From positions 186,001 to 250,000 of the forward strand of contig NZ_BAET01000007.1 of the NCBI RefSeq assembly GCF_000252165.1: a stretch of 64,000 nucleotides of DNA. The letters run 5' to 3'. The notes below the pieces were generated by a model. It was not told the origin of the DNA and made no database searches. It worked only from the letters and a program-made list of their open reading frames with translations. This DNA is from Glaciecola punicea ACAM 611. Lineage in GTDB: Bacteria > Pseudomonadota > Gammaproteobacteria > Enterobacterales > Alteromonadaceae. Shown piece after piece: positions 38,751-48,052 of this stretch (position 1 is its first letter; every line of letters starts with the position of its first letter). A program made the position numbers and the translations under genes.

Positions 38751-39821
38751 ATGGGTGTAGTCAACGGTATGCAATTAGCAAAAAAATCTTATGAAAATTA
38801 TAGTCATGAAAACCTTCTTAGTGTAATTCAATCCGATTTTCTGCAGTTTTCATTACAGTATACGAGTGAAAATCATGGGGCAGAATTCACGTTTGATAAT
38901 GGGATATCTATGTGCCTCTTAGCCGATGGCATTGTTGCTTTTAATCACAATAACAAATCACCTACTAGTAAAAGCATCGTGCTGTCGTGCGGCATTCATG
39001 GCAATGAAACTGCGCCTATAGAAATTTGCAATCAACTTGTAAACGATTTAGTTAATCAGAAAATAAAGACAGATCATCGTGTGCTCTTTATCTTTGGCAA
39101 CCTTGACTCAATGCCCAGTGCCCAACGTTTTATCGAAGAAAACCTGAATAGGCTTTTCAGCAAAGAGCAGTCATCAACAAGCATTGAAGGGTTAAGAGCT
39201 ACCAAAATAATGCGTATTGTGGATGATTTTTTTAGCGCAGCCAGTGAGACTGCCGATCGAATTCACTATGACTTACATACCGCTATTCGTCCTTCAAAAA
39301 ATGAAAAGTTTGCGGTATATCCGTTTTTACACGGCAAACCTTATTCTAAACAACAGCTCGCTTTCTTGTCTGCGTGCGACGTAAATACAATATTACTGTC
39401 GCAGTCGCCCACCACCACATTTAGCTATTACTCATCGTTAAATCATAATGCTAATGCTTTCACGGTTGAACTAGGCACAGTGATGCCGTTTGGTCAAAAC
39501 GACATGTCAAAATTTACAGCGTTTATGGCGACACTCACCGAGCTATTAACTAAGCCTGACGTAAATCTGCCTGATTTCGGTCAGTGTAATATGGACATCT
39601 TTAATGTTAATCAAGTTATAAACAAGCACCATAGCGACTTTGCACTTCATTTTGACGACAACATTGCTAACTTCGAAACCTTTTCAAAAGGGGCCTTAAT
39701 TGCCAGTGAAACAGGCTGTGAATATCGTGCCCAGCACGACGGTGAAGCCATTGTGTTTCCTAATGCGAACGTGGCCATTGGTCAACGCGCGCTGCTAACG
39801 GTTATTCCCTATGCGCTTTAA
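38751..39821 (+). CDS. astE: Succinylglutamate desuccinylase/aspartoacylase family (AstE)
   Basis: AstE does the last step of the arginine succinyltransferase pathway, splitting N-succinylglutamate to succinate and glutamate. The 356-aa zinc enzyme has the ligands His83 and Glu86 in GIHGNETAP and His176 in HYDLHTAIR, and the catalytic Glu240 in FTVELGTV. The other ast genes are not here, so it is detached from the canonical operon. ATG 38751 and ATG 38769 are both possible starts. It overlaps the HIT gene by 11 bases, indicating coupled translation. Confidence 0.88.
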   Translation: MGVVNGMQLAKKSYENYSHENLLSVIQSDFLQFSLQYTSENHGAEFTFDNGISMCLLADGIVAFNHNNKSPTSKSIVLSCGIHGNETAPIEICNQLVNDLVNQKIKTDHRVLFIFGNLDSMPSAQRFIEENLNRLFSKEQSSTSIEGLRATKIMRIVDDFFSAASETADRIHYDLHTAIRPSKNEKFAVYPFLHGKPYSKQQLAFLSACDVNTILLSQSPTTTFSYYSSLNHNANAFTVELGTVMPFGQNDMSKFTAFMATLTELLTKPDVNLPDFGQCNMDIFNVNQVINKHHSDFALHFDDNIANFETFSKGALIASETGCEYRAQHDGEAIVFPNANVAIGQRALLTVIPYAL

Positions 39822-40239
39822 ACTTGATAGCCGCTTGGCACAGGATTCAAGCTTGGTGACTGTAATTGGCTTAAGTCAAATAAGATTGAGCCATGACAGT
39901 CGATACCCTTGGCTTATCCTGATCCCACAAATTAATAACTGCAGCGAGCTTGATGACCTATCGTTTGAACAGCAAATAGAGGTACTGAAAGCCTCGAATA
40001 TCCTAAGTGCTGTGCTTAAAAACTGCTTTTTTCCCACTAAATTGAATATCGCTGCCTTAGGCAACATGGTGAAACAGTTACATATTCATCATGTAGCGCG
40101 ATTCGAGTACGATGATGCATGGCCAGGGCCTATTTGGGGCCGAGGCCATGCGATTGTTTATGCCAGTGATAAAAAAAAGGCGCTAATAGCCTTGCTGCGC
40201 CGCTCAATCACTAATTCAGTATATGCGACAGCCAATTAA
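39811..40239 (+). CDS. HIT-domain protein (nucleotide hydrolase family)
   Basis: The 142-aa protein resembles proteobacterial HIT-family members. The nucleotide-binding segment LNIAALGNMVKQLHIHHVAR (residues about 78-97) contains the histidine triad, followed by D-AWPGPIWG. The family hydrolyses nucleotidyl linkages such as AMP-lysine or dinucleoside phosphates; its precise substrate is unknown. The start lies inside the astE end (ATG 39811), and it leads on to the YbjQ-like gene. Confidence 0.85.
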   Translation: MRFKLDSRLAQDSSLVTVIGLSQIRLSHDSRYPWLILIPQINNCSELDDLSFEQQIEVLKASNILSAVLKNCFFPTKLNIAALGNMVKQLHIHHVARFEYDDAWPGPIWGRGHAIVYASDKKKALIALLRRSITNSVYATAN

Positions 40240-40270
40240 ATAACATTAAGCTTAAAACAAAGGATAAGTA

Positions 40271-40591
40271 ATGATTATTACTACAACACATACAATCGAA
40301 GGTAAACCTATACAGGCCTATTATGGCGTTGTTATTGGTGAAGCTATTATGGGCGCTAATCTATTTAAGGATTTATTTGCCTCTATCCGCGATATTGTTG
40401 GCGGGCGATCGGGTGCATACGAGCAAGAGTTAACCAAAGCCAGGCGTGTTGCATTTGAAGAACTAAGCTATGAGGCTCAGCAATTAGGCGCGAACGCTAT
40501 TGTTGGCGTCGATTTAGATTATGAAGTGGTCGGGCAAAAAGGCAGTATGCTTATGGTCAGCATTAGTGGCACCGCCGTGCGAATAGGCTAA
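40271..40591 (+). CDS. YbjQ/UPF0145 family protein
   Basis: The 106-aa product fits the YbjQ family: [20 protein letters not shown] at the start, then [12 protein letters not shown], and the [19 protein letters not shown] and [13 protein letters not shown] blocks. Family members are homopentameric small proteins sometimes called heavy-metal-binding domain proteins, with no firm function. It is the last gene of a right-going group (astE, HIT, ybjQ-like) and converges with the DUF2897-like gene across a hairpin. Confidence 0.92.
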   Translation: MIITTTHTIEGKPIQAYYGVVIGEAIMGANLFKDLFASIRDIVGGRSGAYEQELTKARRVAFEELSYEAQQLGANAIVGVDLDYEVVGQKGSMLMVSISGTAVRIG

Positions 40592-40646
40592 GCGTTGAAG
40601 TGCATTTACAGTATTTTTACCTATTGAATAGCGGCAAAAACAGCGT

Positions 40647-40674
40647 AAAGCCTATTTAAATAAAGGCTTTTTCT
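40647..40674. terminator. Terminator between the convergent ybjQ-like and DUF2897-like genes
   Basis: AAAGCCT (40647-40653) pairs with AGGCTTT (40664-40670), followed by TTTCT on the + strand and preceded by A-rich sequence. Confidence 0.6.
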
Positions 40675-40689
40675 ATCGTTTAGGAAGGT

Positions 40690-40869
40690 CTACTTAGTTG
40701 ACGATTCCTCTTCTTTTCTTGCATCTTCTAATTTTTGTTTTTCTGTTTTCTCATACGAATCGGGAAAAACAAAAGGCTTATTGCTTTGTATAAGCAGCAT
40801 AATATTACTAATGATGATGGCTAATACGACTACTATAATAATGATAATCCACGTGGTACTAAGCTGCAT
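40690..40869 (-). CDS. Small membrane protein, DUF2897-like
   Basis: A 59-aa frame from ATG 40869 starts MQLSTTWIIIIIVVVLAIII, a single N-terminal membrane helix, followed by SNIMLLIQSNKP and a highly charged Lys/Glu tail. This pattern (Trp-Ile-rich helix, SNIxLL and a short charged tail) recalls the DUF2897 family. It would be a cytoplasm-facing single-pass protein. It is the last member of the left-going dapE group, 20 bases after the peptidase-family gene (stop at 40890). The family is assigned from memory and is of moderate certainty. Confidence 0.65.
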   Translation of the reverse strand: MQLSTTWIIIIIVVVLAIIISNIMLLIQSNKPFVFPDSYEKTEKQKLEDARKEEESSTK

Positions 40870-40889
40870 ATGTGTATCCTGTCATAAAT

Positions 40890-41576
40890 TCATGGCCCTA
40901 AATTAAATGTATATTGCTTCACGAGGCGGGGCAACTGCTGCAAAATAAGTTCTTTTCCTAGTATATCAGCCTGCTCAAGCTGTGAATACAGTTCATCAAT
41001 GACAAAGCCTTCTTGTATGCTTGTCGCTTCGCTTTTGTACGATAAATGCCAAGGCTCCCGAGCAACGCCGCCCACGTAGTTGGCATAGGGCAAATAAAAC
41101 CCAAATTGTGAAGCGTATTGAATAATCCATTTAGAAAGCTTTTCGCATGGTCCGCCATTTTCGTACTCGCTGGGTATTAAGGCCAACTTATGCTTTTGAG
41201 CATGAACCGATGCGCGATCGTATACGTCAAAATCAGTGCCCCAATGATGACGGCTGGCGCCCGGCATTGCGGACCATAGCATGATAGCGTGAATCTTTTC
41301 TTGCTCGCTTAACTCACTTGCCAGCAGCTCTGTATTTTGCAAAGTATACAGCGGCAGCTCACCTGAGAATTTGCGATTCCAAATCGATAGTTGTTTATCA
41401 AAATTACGAAAGCTGCTGCATATTTGCATATCAATATGCTGTGTGGCCGCAGCGTCCTGCATCTCAATAAAGGGTAGCGCCACGTTCTTATGCAAAAAGT
41501 GATTATTGCCTATTGGCACTAAATGAGCTTCACTAAGACCCATTACTTCATTTGCCCTGCTGTTAAATGCGTTCAT
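40890..41576 (-). CDS. M15 (VanY-like) D-alanyl-D-alanine carboxypeptidase family protein
   Basis: This 228-aa protein has the M15B zinc-peptidase signature: [11 protein letters not shown] (108-118) with zinc ligands His110 and Asp117, and EPWHLSY near the C-terminus with the catalytic Glu and third ligand His. It probably trims D-amino acids from peptidoglycan peptides. No signal peptide is seen, so it may act on recycled fragments in the cytoplasm. Its ATG overlaps the dapE stop (ATGA), showing tight coupling. Confidence 0.88.
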   Translation of the reverse strand: MNAFNSRANEVMGLSEAHLVPIGNNHFLHKNVALPFIEMQDAAATQHIDMQICSSFRNFDKQLSIWNRKFSGELPLYTLQNTELLASELSEQEKIHAIMLWSAMPGASRHHWGTDFDVYDRASVHAQKHKLALIPSEYENGGPCEKLSKWIIQYASQFGFYLPYANYVGGVAREPWHLSYKSEATSIQEGFVIDELYSQLEQADILGKELILQQLPRLVKQYTFNLGP

Positions 41577-42703
41577 GTAAGCAAGTTGACCAATACTTGG
41601 TAATACACTTTCTCCAGCGTAATAACATTGGCGATATTAACGCACTCGTCTATTTTGTGAATAGTGTTGTTTTCAGGTCCTAGCTCAACTATTTGAGCAC
41701 CCGTTGGGGCAATAAAGCGACCGTCGGAAGTACCGCCGGCTGTGGATAATTCGGTTTGAATGCCGCATACCTTTTGAATACTCTTAACAACCGCGTTTAC
41801 CAGCACGCCAGGTTCAGTTAAAAAGGGCAGGCCATTATACGTCCACTGTATGTCGTAATTAACTTTGAGACCTTCGAGTATAAAATAAACGCGCTCTTGG
41901 ATACATTCGAACGTAAGCTCGGTAGAATAGCGAAAATTGAAAACCATACTCGCGGTGCCCGGCACTACGTTAGTGGCACCTGTACCGCCACTTATATTTG
42001 ATATTTGCATACTGGTGGGAGGGAAAAAATCATTTCCTTCATCCCACTTAGTATTCACAAGCTCAGCAATAACAGGCCCAAGTGCGTGAATAGGATTGTC
42101 GACTAAATGCGGGTAGGCGACATGTCCTTGCATGCCTTTAACGTTTAAGTTTGCGGTTAATGACCCTCTGCGGCCATTTTTAATAACATCCCCAGTTACG
42201 TTAGTGCTCGAGGGCTCACCTACAATACAGTAGTCTATTTTTTCATGGCGCGCTTCTAGGGTGTCAATCACCTTGGTTGTCCCATTTATAAAGTGACCTT
42301 CTTCGTCGCTAGTAATTAGGTAAGCAATTGAGCCTTTATGATCAGGGTAGTCCTGCACAAATTTTTGTGTTGCCACCAGCATAGCGGCTATTGACGCTTT
42401 CATGTCGGCAGTGCCGCGCCCGTATAAAAAACCATTATGTTCGGTAGGTGTAAACGGGTCAAACTGCCATCTTTCGATAGGGCCTGTTGGCACAACATCG
42501 GTATGGCCTGCAAAACAAAATACAGGCTGGGCAGCACCGCGCCGCGCCCAAAGGTTTGTGGTGTCGGCAAACACCATGGTTTCATTTACAAAGCCCTGTG
42601 CGGCCAATTGTTCTTTCAAATATGTTTGGCAACCTGCATCGTTTGGTGTTACCGAAGCTCGGGCCACTAATAATTTGGTGACGTCTATAACATCAAGCAC
42701 CAT
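41573..42703 (-). CDS. dapE: Succinyl-diaminopimelate desuccinylase
   Basis: DapE cleaves N-succinyl-LL-diaminopimelate in lysine and peptidoglycan-precursor synthesis. ATG 42703 is chosen because AGGAG precedes it by eight bases; a seven-residue upstream extension is dropped. The 376-aa dizinc enzyme shows [28 protein letters not shown] (ligand Asp), [11 protein letters not shown] (catalytic Glu pair), GEPSS and the C-terminal ligand His in [10 protein letters not shown]. It overlaps the 3' end of the ArsC-like gene by 11 bases, matching the yffB-dapE pair of E. coli. Confidence 0.96.
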   Translation of the reverse strand: MVLDVIDVTKLLVARASVTPNDAGCQTYLKEQLAAQGFVNETMVFADTTNLWARRGAAQPVFCFAGHTDVVPTGPIERWQFDPFTPTEHNGFLYGRGTADMKASIAAMLVATQKFVQDYPDHKGSIAYLITSDEEGHFINGTTKVIDTLEARHEKIDYCIVGEPSSTNVTGDVIKNGRRGSLTANLNVKGMQGHVAYPHLVDNPIHALGPVIAELVNTKWDEGNDFFPPTSMQISNISGGTGATNVVPGTASMVFNFRYSTELTFECIQERVYFILEGLKVNYDIQWTYNGLPFLTEPGVLVNAVVKSIQKVCGIQTELSTAGGTSDGRFIAPTGAQIVELGPENNTIHKIDECVNIANVITLEKVYYQVLVNLLT

Positions 42704-43073
42704 ATAAAAACTCCTGATAAGCACTGTCGTTAAAGCCTACTATAATCGCCTGGTCAGTGTCGCTGGATTGCTTGACCAAAAGAGGGCGCTTGATAAGTGA
42801 AGAATGCTCGCACAGCAAATCGAGAACAGCGCTGTTATCTTCATTTTGCGCATCCACTATCGACTTTTCTTCATCTGATAGCTTACGGTAGGTGGTACCG
42901 CGTTTATTAAGCACTGTGTCGATGCCACTTGCAGCAATGCTTGCCTCAATAATGCCGCGAGGTACGCCGAGCTTTTTATAGTCGTGAAAGGTGTATTTAA
43001 TATCTGCGGATGCTAGCCACTTTTTGGCCTTTTTAACCGTCTCGCAGTTCGGTATACCGTACATTGTGAGCAT
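42693..43073 (-). CDS. ArsC/Spx-family thioredoxin-fold protein (YffB type)
   Basis: The 126-aa protein has the ArsC-like fold with a single N-terminal Cys ([16 protein letters not shown], Cys10) and the [11 protein letters not shown] strand region. YffB-type members are glutathione-linked thiol proteins with no settled role, and they are encoded next to dapE across gammaproteobacteria, as here. A second Met at residue 4 is a possible start. It leads the left-going gene group. Confidence 0.9.
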   Translation of the reverse strand: MLTMYGIPNCETVKKAKKWLASADIKYTFHDYKKLGVPRGIIEASIAASGIDTVLNKRGTTYRKLSDEEKSIVDAQNEDNSAVLDLLCEHSSLIKRPLLVKQSSDTDQAIIVGFNDSAYQEFLYGA

Positions 43074-43160
43074 ATTTTTACTTCTCAGTTTTAAATCAAT
43101 GTGTTAATTAACATGAAAAAGGTGCGTCAAAAAAGTTTGTGTCATTTATTAGTTAAGTTC

Positions 43161-43544
43161 CTAAGTAGTTATCCTGTAGTCATCTTGTATCAACGCTTCT
43201 TTGGCTGTCTTTAGCTGATTCTCTTTAAGCAATATAATATCAGTGTCAAAGGTAGATACTATAAATACACTCACTTGGGCTTTTGCTAGCACACTGCTAA
43301 TTTCAGCCATTATTCCCACTAATGAAAGATTAAGTGGCCCAAGGACTTCAAGCGCTCGCCAGTCCAGATCAGACTCTAAGGCGTCAATAGAAAGTGACTG
43401 TGGCGCTACAATAGACAGTTCGTCGAGCGTTTTGCCAATAAAAAATAGGGAGCACTGTAGGACCTTTGATGGAATTTCACTGCCAACATCTAGGCTATGA
43501 ATGGCGAATGTCTCTTTTAGCACTTTTAGTGTTTGCTTAAGCAA
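43161..43544 (-). CDS. ACT-domain protein
   Basis: The 127-aa product contains the WRALEVLGPLNLSLVGIMAE motif and VSVFIVSTFDTDIILLKE, which mark a single ACT domain of the small stand-alone type (tandem ACT-like/CASTOR-related). ACT domains bind amino acids; the ligand here is unknown. It lies 87 bases upstream of the YffB gene on the same strand and may be separately transcribed. Confidence 0.85.
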   Translation of the reverse strand: MLKQTLKVLKETFAIHSLDVGSEIPSKVLQCSLFFIGKTLDELSIVAPQSLSIDALESDLDWRALEVLGPLNLSLVGIMAEISSVLAKAQVSVFIVSTFDTDIILLKENQLKTAKEALIQDDYRITT

Positions 43545-43771
43545 ATGTCTTTCCTCTTTCTTGCATTATGCTCATGTTTATCCACTAAAGCTGTGGATAA
43601 GCTTGTGTGTCACCAGTGCGTTGTCCACTAAGTTAATGAAAAATATAGCAAATATCAAGTGCTTAATATACATTCGATTAACGCTTATTAAGTAGTATTA
43701 GGTGTATTTATTTGAATTTCAATGAAATAATTCACATACTGCCAAGACTACACTATTGGAAGAACATTAAT

Positions 43772-44839
43772 ATGCAGGCCCTATCTTTTTATGCTGGCAA
43801 AACCGCCATGGCCAGAATCCAAGCTGAAGGGTTAACGCCCAGCATGTTTAGCGCGTTTTTAGGCGCAAGCGGCGGCCCTAAATGGTTTGTGCTGGCGGGT
43901 TTAGATAAAGTCGTTTTCAATGAATTTATGCATAAATCACCTCAGCATGTGGATATTATTGGAAGTTCAGCAGGAGCCTTTAGGGCAACATGTTTCGCCC
44001 AAGACGACCCTTGTGCGGCTATTACTCGCCTAGCCGATTGCTACTCTACCTTGGTGTATTCTGAAGAACCGAGCGTTAAAGAAATTACCCAAAAAGGAAT
44101 TGAGCTACTCGATTTTATGGTAGGTAAAAACGGCGTGAAAGAAGTACTAGCCTCAAATACTAAATCGCTACATATAGTGGTGGCGAGGTGTCATGGTTTA
44201 ACCGCGTCTGAAAAAAAGCTTAAGCAGCTCGCTGGGCTTGCGCTTGCGGCAGGACGAAATGCACTATCGCGAAGAAAGCTCGCGAGCAGCTTTACGCGCG
44301 TGATATTTTCATCTAATAAGAAAGGCTTTGCCTTCAGTGAAAAAAATCCGATAAAGACTGAACAGGGATTGTTAACGCCAGAAAACTTTTTGGACTGTCT
44401 AATGGCTTCAGGCTCAATCCCGGCGGTTATTGAAGGCGTTAAAAATATAGCGGGCGTGCCAAATGGCACATTTAGAGACGGCGGTATTATTGATTACCAT
44501 TTTGACATGAAAATAGACACGCCCAACTTAGTACTCTATCCACACTTTTATGCGACACCGACACCGGGCTGGTTTGATAAATCCTTAAAGTCTCGCGCAT
44601 GTCATCCTAAGAGCTATGATAATGTTTTGCTAATAGCCCCAAGCGATGAATTTGTCGCCAAATTACCCTATGCAAAAATACCTGACAGAAAGGATTTCAC
44701 TGAGATACCTGCGCAAGAACGCATTGCCTATTGGACACGCGTTATAAAGGAGTCAGACAGACTTGCTGAACATTTTTTAAACGTTGTTGAACACAGTGAG
44801 CCTGGCCAGTTCATTAAACCTATAAACTTACAACGCTAA
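43772..44839 (+). CDS. Patatin-like phospholipase family protein
   Basis: From ATG 43772 the product is 355 aa. It has the patatin fold marks: LGASGGPKWFVLAG (oxyanion, about 26-39), the nucleophile elbow GSSAG and the catalytic DGG in FRDGGIIDYHFD. The family hydrolyses acyl esters of lipids. A 20-codon upstream extension from a TTG at 43712 is rejected; GGAAG about ten bases before the ATG serves as the binding site. It lacks a signal peptide and stands alone before tRNA-Val. Confidence 0.85.
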   Translation: MQALSFYAGKTAMARIQAEGLTPSMFSAFLGASGGPKWFVLAGLDKVVFNEFMHKSPQHVDIIGSSAGAFRATCFAQDDPCAAITRLADCYSTLVYSEEPSVKEITQKGIELLDFMVGKNGVKEVLASNTKSLHIVVARCHGLTASEKKLKQLAGLALAAGRNALSRRKLASSFTRVIFSSNKKGFAFSEKNPIKTEQGLLTPENFLDCLMASGSIPAVIEGVKNIAGVPNGTFRDGGIIDYHFDMKIDTPNLVLYPHFYATPTPGWFDKSLKSRACHPKSYDNVLLIAPSDEFVAKLPYAKIPDRKDFTEIPAQERIAYWTRVIKESDRLAEHFLNVVEHSEPGQFIKPINLQR

Positions 44840-44911
44840 TGTAAAAAAGCACTTGCCTATCACGGCCTTGGTAGCTATTATACGCGCCGTTGGCTTGGTT
44901 CAGTCAGCGAA

Positions 44912-44934
44912 GGTGTAAAATCCTCTTTTACACC
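44912..44934. repeat. Hairpin just upstream of tRNA-Val
   Basis: GGTGTAAAA (44912-44920) and TTTTACACC (44926-44934) form a perfect 9-bp stem with a TCCTC loop. There is no T-run, so it is not a simple terminator. It overlaps where the tRNA promoter should lie (TATAAG at 44936-44941 as a possible -10). Confidence 0.5.
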
Positions 44935-44952
44935 GCATATAAGCATAAATGT

Positions 44953-45029
<77 letters not shown>

Positions 45030-45645
45030 ATATTTATTAGGCTTGTAGAGATATCTTAAAATTGTTAAACACTAAATTTTTTGCTCTGCAAACGGTATGC
45101 AAACAATTAATAGCTAATTTGAAGAAAATTTTGTATGTAGCGTGCAGTCAGCATCCCAACATTGTTTGTTGATGTTATGCCTGTTATTAAATAAAGATTG
45201 TAAATCTTTCTAACCGTTAACTTCATTTTGCTTAAGGTGTTGTGCTTGCATTCGTCGAACAGCGATCAAATACCGCTGTTATTTGAAAATTCCTTTAGAA
45301 AAATGGCCGCTTGGACTTAAGCAAAACACGCTTCCATGACTATCTGCGCACCCAGTGGCTCTTTTTTTCAGATAGCTGCTAACCACGTAAGCCCTTATTA
45401 CTAAGTATTTTTTACACAGCTACTGCGCTATTCCTACTCATTATGATTACCAAATGCTTAAATGTTCGCTTATTTATCAGTTGTTCTGTTTTACTGCACT
45501 TGGCATTTGATCAAGTAAGTCGCGTTACCTGTGCGCCTAGATAAACAAGGCAAAGCGAAGCTTATTTTGGTTCGTTTTTTGCATTAGTGAAGATACTTTA
45601 TGACACTTGCAAATTATTTGAGCATTCACCTACAAGAGCTGTCTT
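45030..45645. other. Gene-free stretch after tRNA-Val
   Basis: About 615 bases without a supported gene. It contains an 11-bp inverted repeat, TTTTGCTTAAG at 45226-45236 and CTTAAGCAAAA at 45316-45326, 79 bases apart, and a short repeated phrase around GCAAACGGTATGCAAAC near 45087. Both are compatible with a degenerate mobile-element or att remnant behind a tRNA, but no integrase is present. Confidence 0.5.
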
Positions 45646-46515
45646 ATGTCAATTAAAATAAAAGATTCAAAGCAGGAGCCTAGCGAAAATGATCTATCGG
45701 TCTTAAATCAGGAATTTCACAAGGGATATAAGTTAGCCAAACAAGCGTCGATTCAACGAATAAAAGACGGCAACGTAATGCTTATAGTGAGAATGGACAG
45801 CCGCCTGTTTATTATGAATGGCGAAAAAGTGGATGAACACTTAATTAATAAAGAGCGCTATCATTCCTTAAAGGCGGCGGTACACACAACATTAGCTGCC
45901 TTTTACAACCTTACTCAAAACAAGCTGTGTGACGCAATCTCTGATATAAAAAAGTGGACTAAAACACTTAGGCAAGAACTAGCTGACGACACATTTGCGT
46001 TAATAGCAGATGCAACAGATGAACTAATAGTAGATACACAGCAGCACGGGGCGGTAAGATACCAAGCGCTTGCAATCTATAGCAAGCAGCTGGAGTCGGT
46101 GTTCTCTATCATTATGATGAAAGCAGCAGATGACGAAATTGCCAATATTGTTGAAGCGCTAGACGCAGCGTACGAAAAGTATGATAAGTCCAGCGCGGAT
46201 ATTTTCATGGTGGTGTTTGGCGGTCATCAACCAAGGTATAGGGAATTGGCTAAGTTAGTATTTACGAAATGGTTTAATGAGTTAGATGGACATCTCGTGA
46301 ATGCAGATCACCACGTCAGATATCTTGAAGGCGGTGAAAGTCTTGATAATGCCGTAAATTTGATTACAACAGCAATGACTGACAGTGAGCTAGCGCTTAT
46401 TTTTATGGGTTCTAGTGAGACACTCAATCAAGATGCGCTTGGTGTAGTGGCGCAAAAGTCATTAGTGCGTTATTGGTCTAATCGAAACGCGTCGCAAGAA
46501 ACCCAGCGCAAATAA
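45646..46515 (+). CDS. Unrecognised cytoplasmic protein
   Basis: I do not recognise this 289-aa protein. It has no signal peptide or membrane helix. Residues about 20-60 are a mixed helix-strand segment (ASIQRIKDGNVMLIVRMDSRLF), and the remainder looks mostly helical, with short-loop Ala/Asp/Glu-rich stretches (90-180) and a C-terminal helical block. No catalytic motif is evident. It follows a tRNA gene and a gene-free stretch, so it may be accessory. Alternative roles cannot be named from sequence. Confidence 0.75.
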   Translation: MSIKIKDSKQEPSENDLSVLNQEFHKGYKLAKQASIQRIKDGNVMLIVRMDSRLFIMNGEKVDEHLINKERYHSLKAAVHTTLAAFYNLTQNKLCDAISDIKKWTKTLRQELADDTFALIADATDELIVDTQQHGAVRYQALAIYSKQLESVFSIIMMKAADDEIANIVEALDAAYEKYDKSSADIFMVVFGGHQPRYRELAKLVFTKWFNELDGHLVNADHHVRYLEGGESLDNAVNLITTAMTDSELALIFMGSSETLNQDALGVVAQKSLVRYWSNRNASQETQRK

Positions 46516-46639
46516 ACGCATGACTATAGAATTGCAGGAGCGCATCAAAGTGAATTGGTAATTTTTATCTTACTGTAAGTTCACCATTTGAGGTGGCGCG
46601 TTGGAAGTTCAATATCCATCGGTTTATCAAAGACATCCA

Positions 46640-48052
46640 TTAATCCAAGGCATCGTGACCAATCGGTTTGCAATTTGACATATCGGTTCCGCCTGCGCTA
46701 TCAATATTTTTAGCAAGGTCGCGCAGTGCGCTACGAACGCCTTCTTCAAGCACGGGGTGATAGAATGGCGCGGCTAGCATGTCAGCGACAGTCATTTCTC
46801 CCTCAATAGCAAGAGCCAATTGATGCGCTATATGTTCACCGCTTGGAATACACATTTCGGCGGCGACAAGGCGGCCCGTTTTACTGTCGGCGTGAATGCG
46901 CAATATACCAGCAGCAGTTTGCGCCATACTTGCCCTAGCTTGCTGAGAAAAATCAGCGCTGCCAGATGAAATAGATGTTTCGTCAAGCTGTGATAATGGC
47001 GGCCCAACTAATGCAAGTTGAGGAGAGCAGAATACAATTGATAGGCCGGTGCGTCGGCATAACCCTGAATCTGAGTGATCAGGCGCAGCAATGCGTCCTG
47101 CGATAGAACCTTCGTCAGAGGCTTCGTGTAATAGCGGGCGATGGCCGTTTGCATCACCTACTAAAAAAACAGACAGCTGGTCTATACGTAATGTATGCGG
47201 GTTAATCTCGGGCATGCCCTTATCGTTAAGTTTCACACCCAAATTTTCTAAACCTAAATTACTTATATTAGGCTGTCGACCAATGGCAACTAAAACGGCA
47301 TCGGCCTCGAAACTCCCCCCTGCACCAGTTACCCGTATTGCACCATTTGCTTCTTCCAACTCAGCTTTAGCACCAAGGTGCAGTGGCACTTCTTTTTCAA
47401 TTAAAGGACGAAATTTTGCTAAAACTTGGCTGTCGTCAATGCCTGCTAGACTTTCACCGGAGCCAAAACCCGCCACATCGATACCAAGTCGTGCAAGTGC
47501 TTGCATAATCTCGATGCCTACAGCTCCCAGTCCGACGACGGCAATACGCTTTGGTAAGTCGGTTTGCTCAAAGATGGTGTCAGAGGTCAATATGCGATCT
47601 TCAAACTTACGCCACTGCTGAGGGATTATGGGGCTGCTACCTGGCGCGAGAATAATTGTGCGAGCTTCAAACTTTTTACCGTTAACTTCTAAATGCTTAG
47701 GTCCCAGTAGTTTCGCGCGGCCTGATATTGCGCGCTTACCCATTTTGTAGGGTGTAGCTTCTAGGTCTTCTACAAAATTATCGCGCATTTTCCTGACTCT
47801 TGCGAATACGGCAGGGATGTTTGCATAGACCGACTCCGCTCCCTCAATACCAAATTCGTCAAATGTATGTCGAGTGTGGAATGCGTTTGCAGCCTCAATT
47901 AAGGCTTTTGAGGGCATACATCCTACAGCAGCACATGTAGTGCCCCAGTGACCATCATTAATGAGTAAAAAGTCTTCGGTATATTGACGAACTTCCCTTA
48001 ATGCTGAGCGGCCAGCCGTTCCTGCTCCTATAATGATAGTGTCTACTTTCAT
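46640..48052 (-). CDS. Dihydrolipoyl dehydrogenase-like disulfide oxidoreductase
   Basis: From ATG 48052 (470 aa) the protein is a class I pyridine nucleotide-disulfide oxidoreductase. An FAD motif IIIGAGTAGRSAL lies at the start, the redox pair Cys40/Cys45 lies in GTTCAAVGCMPSK, an NAD motif VVGLGAVGIE follows, and the dimer-interface acid-base pair is FYHPVLEEG. It is a free-standing lipoamide-dehydrogenase-like enzyme, without pyruvate or oxoglutarate dehydrogenase genes around it, so its partner is unknown. A 24-codon upstream extension is unsupported. Confidence 0.88.
   Translation of the reverse strand: MKVDTIIIGAGTAGRSALREVRQYTEDFLLINDGHWGTTCAAVGCMPSKALIEAANAFHTRHTFDEFGIEGAESVYANIPAVFARVRKMRDNFVEDLEATPYKMGKRAISGRAKLLGPKHLEVNGKKFEARTIILAPGSSPIIPQQWRKFEDRILTSDTIFEQTDLPKRIAVVGLGAVGIEIMQALARLGIDVAGFGSGESLAGIDDSQVLAKFRPLIEKEVPLHLGAKAELEEANGAIRVTGAGGSFEADAVLVAIGRQPNISNLGLENLGVKLNDKGMPEINPHTLRIDQLSVFLVGDANGHRPLLHEASDEGSIAGRIAAPDHSDSGLCRRTGLSIVFCSPQLALVGPPLSQLDETSISSGSADFSQQARASMAQTAAGILRIHADSKTGRLVAAEMCIPSGEHIAHQLALAIEGEMTVADMLAAPFYHPVLEEGVRSALRDLAKNIDSAGGTDMSNCKPIGHDALD

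Noticed and set aside
47091-47621. 176-codon + strand frame antisense to the lpd-like gene
   Set aside because: Shadow of a well-conserved flavoprotein; Ser/Pro/Lys-rich with no family pattern.
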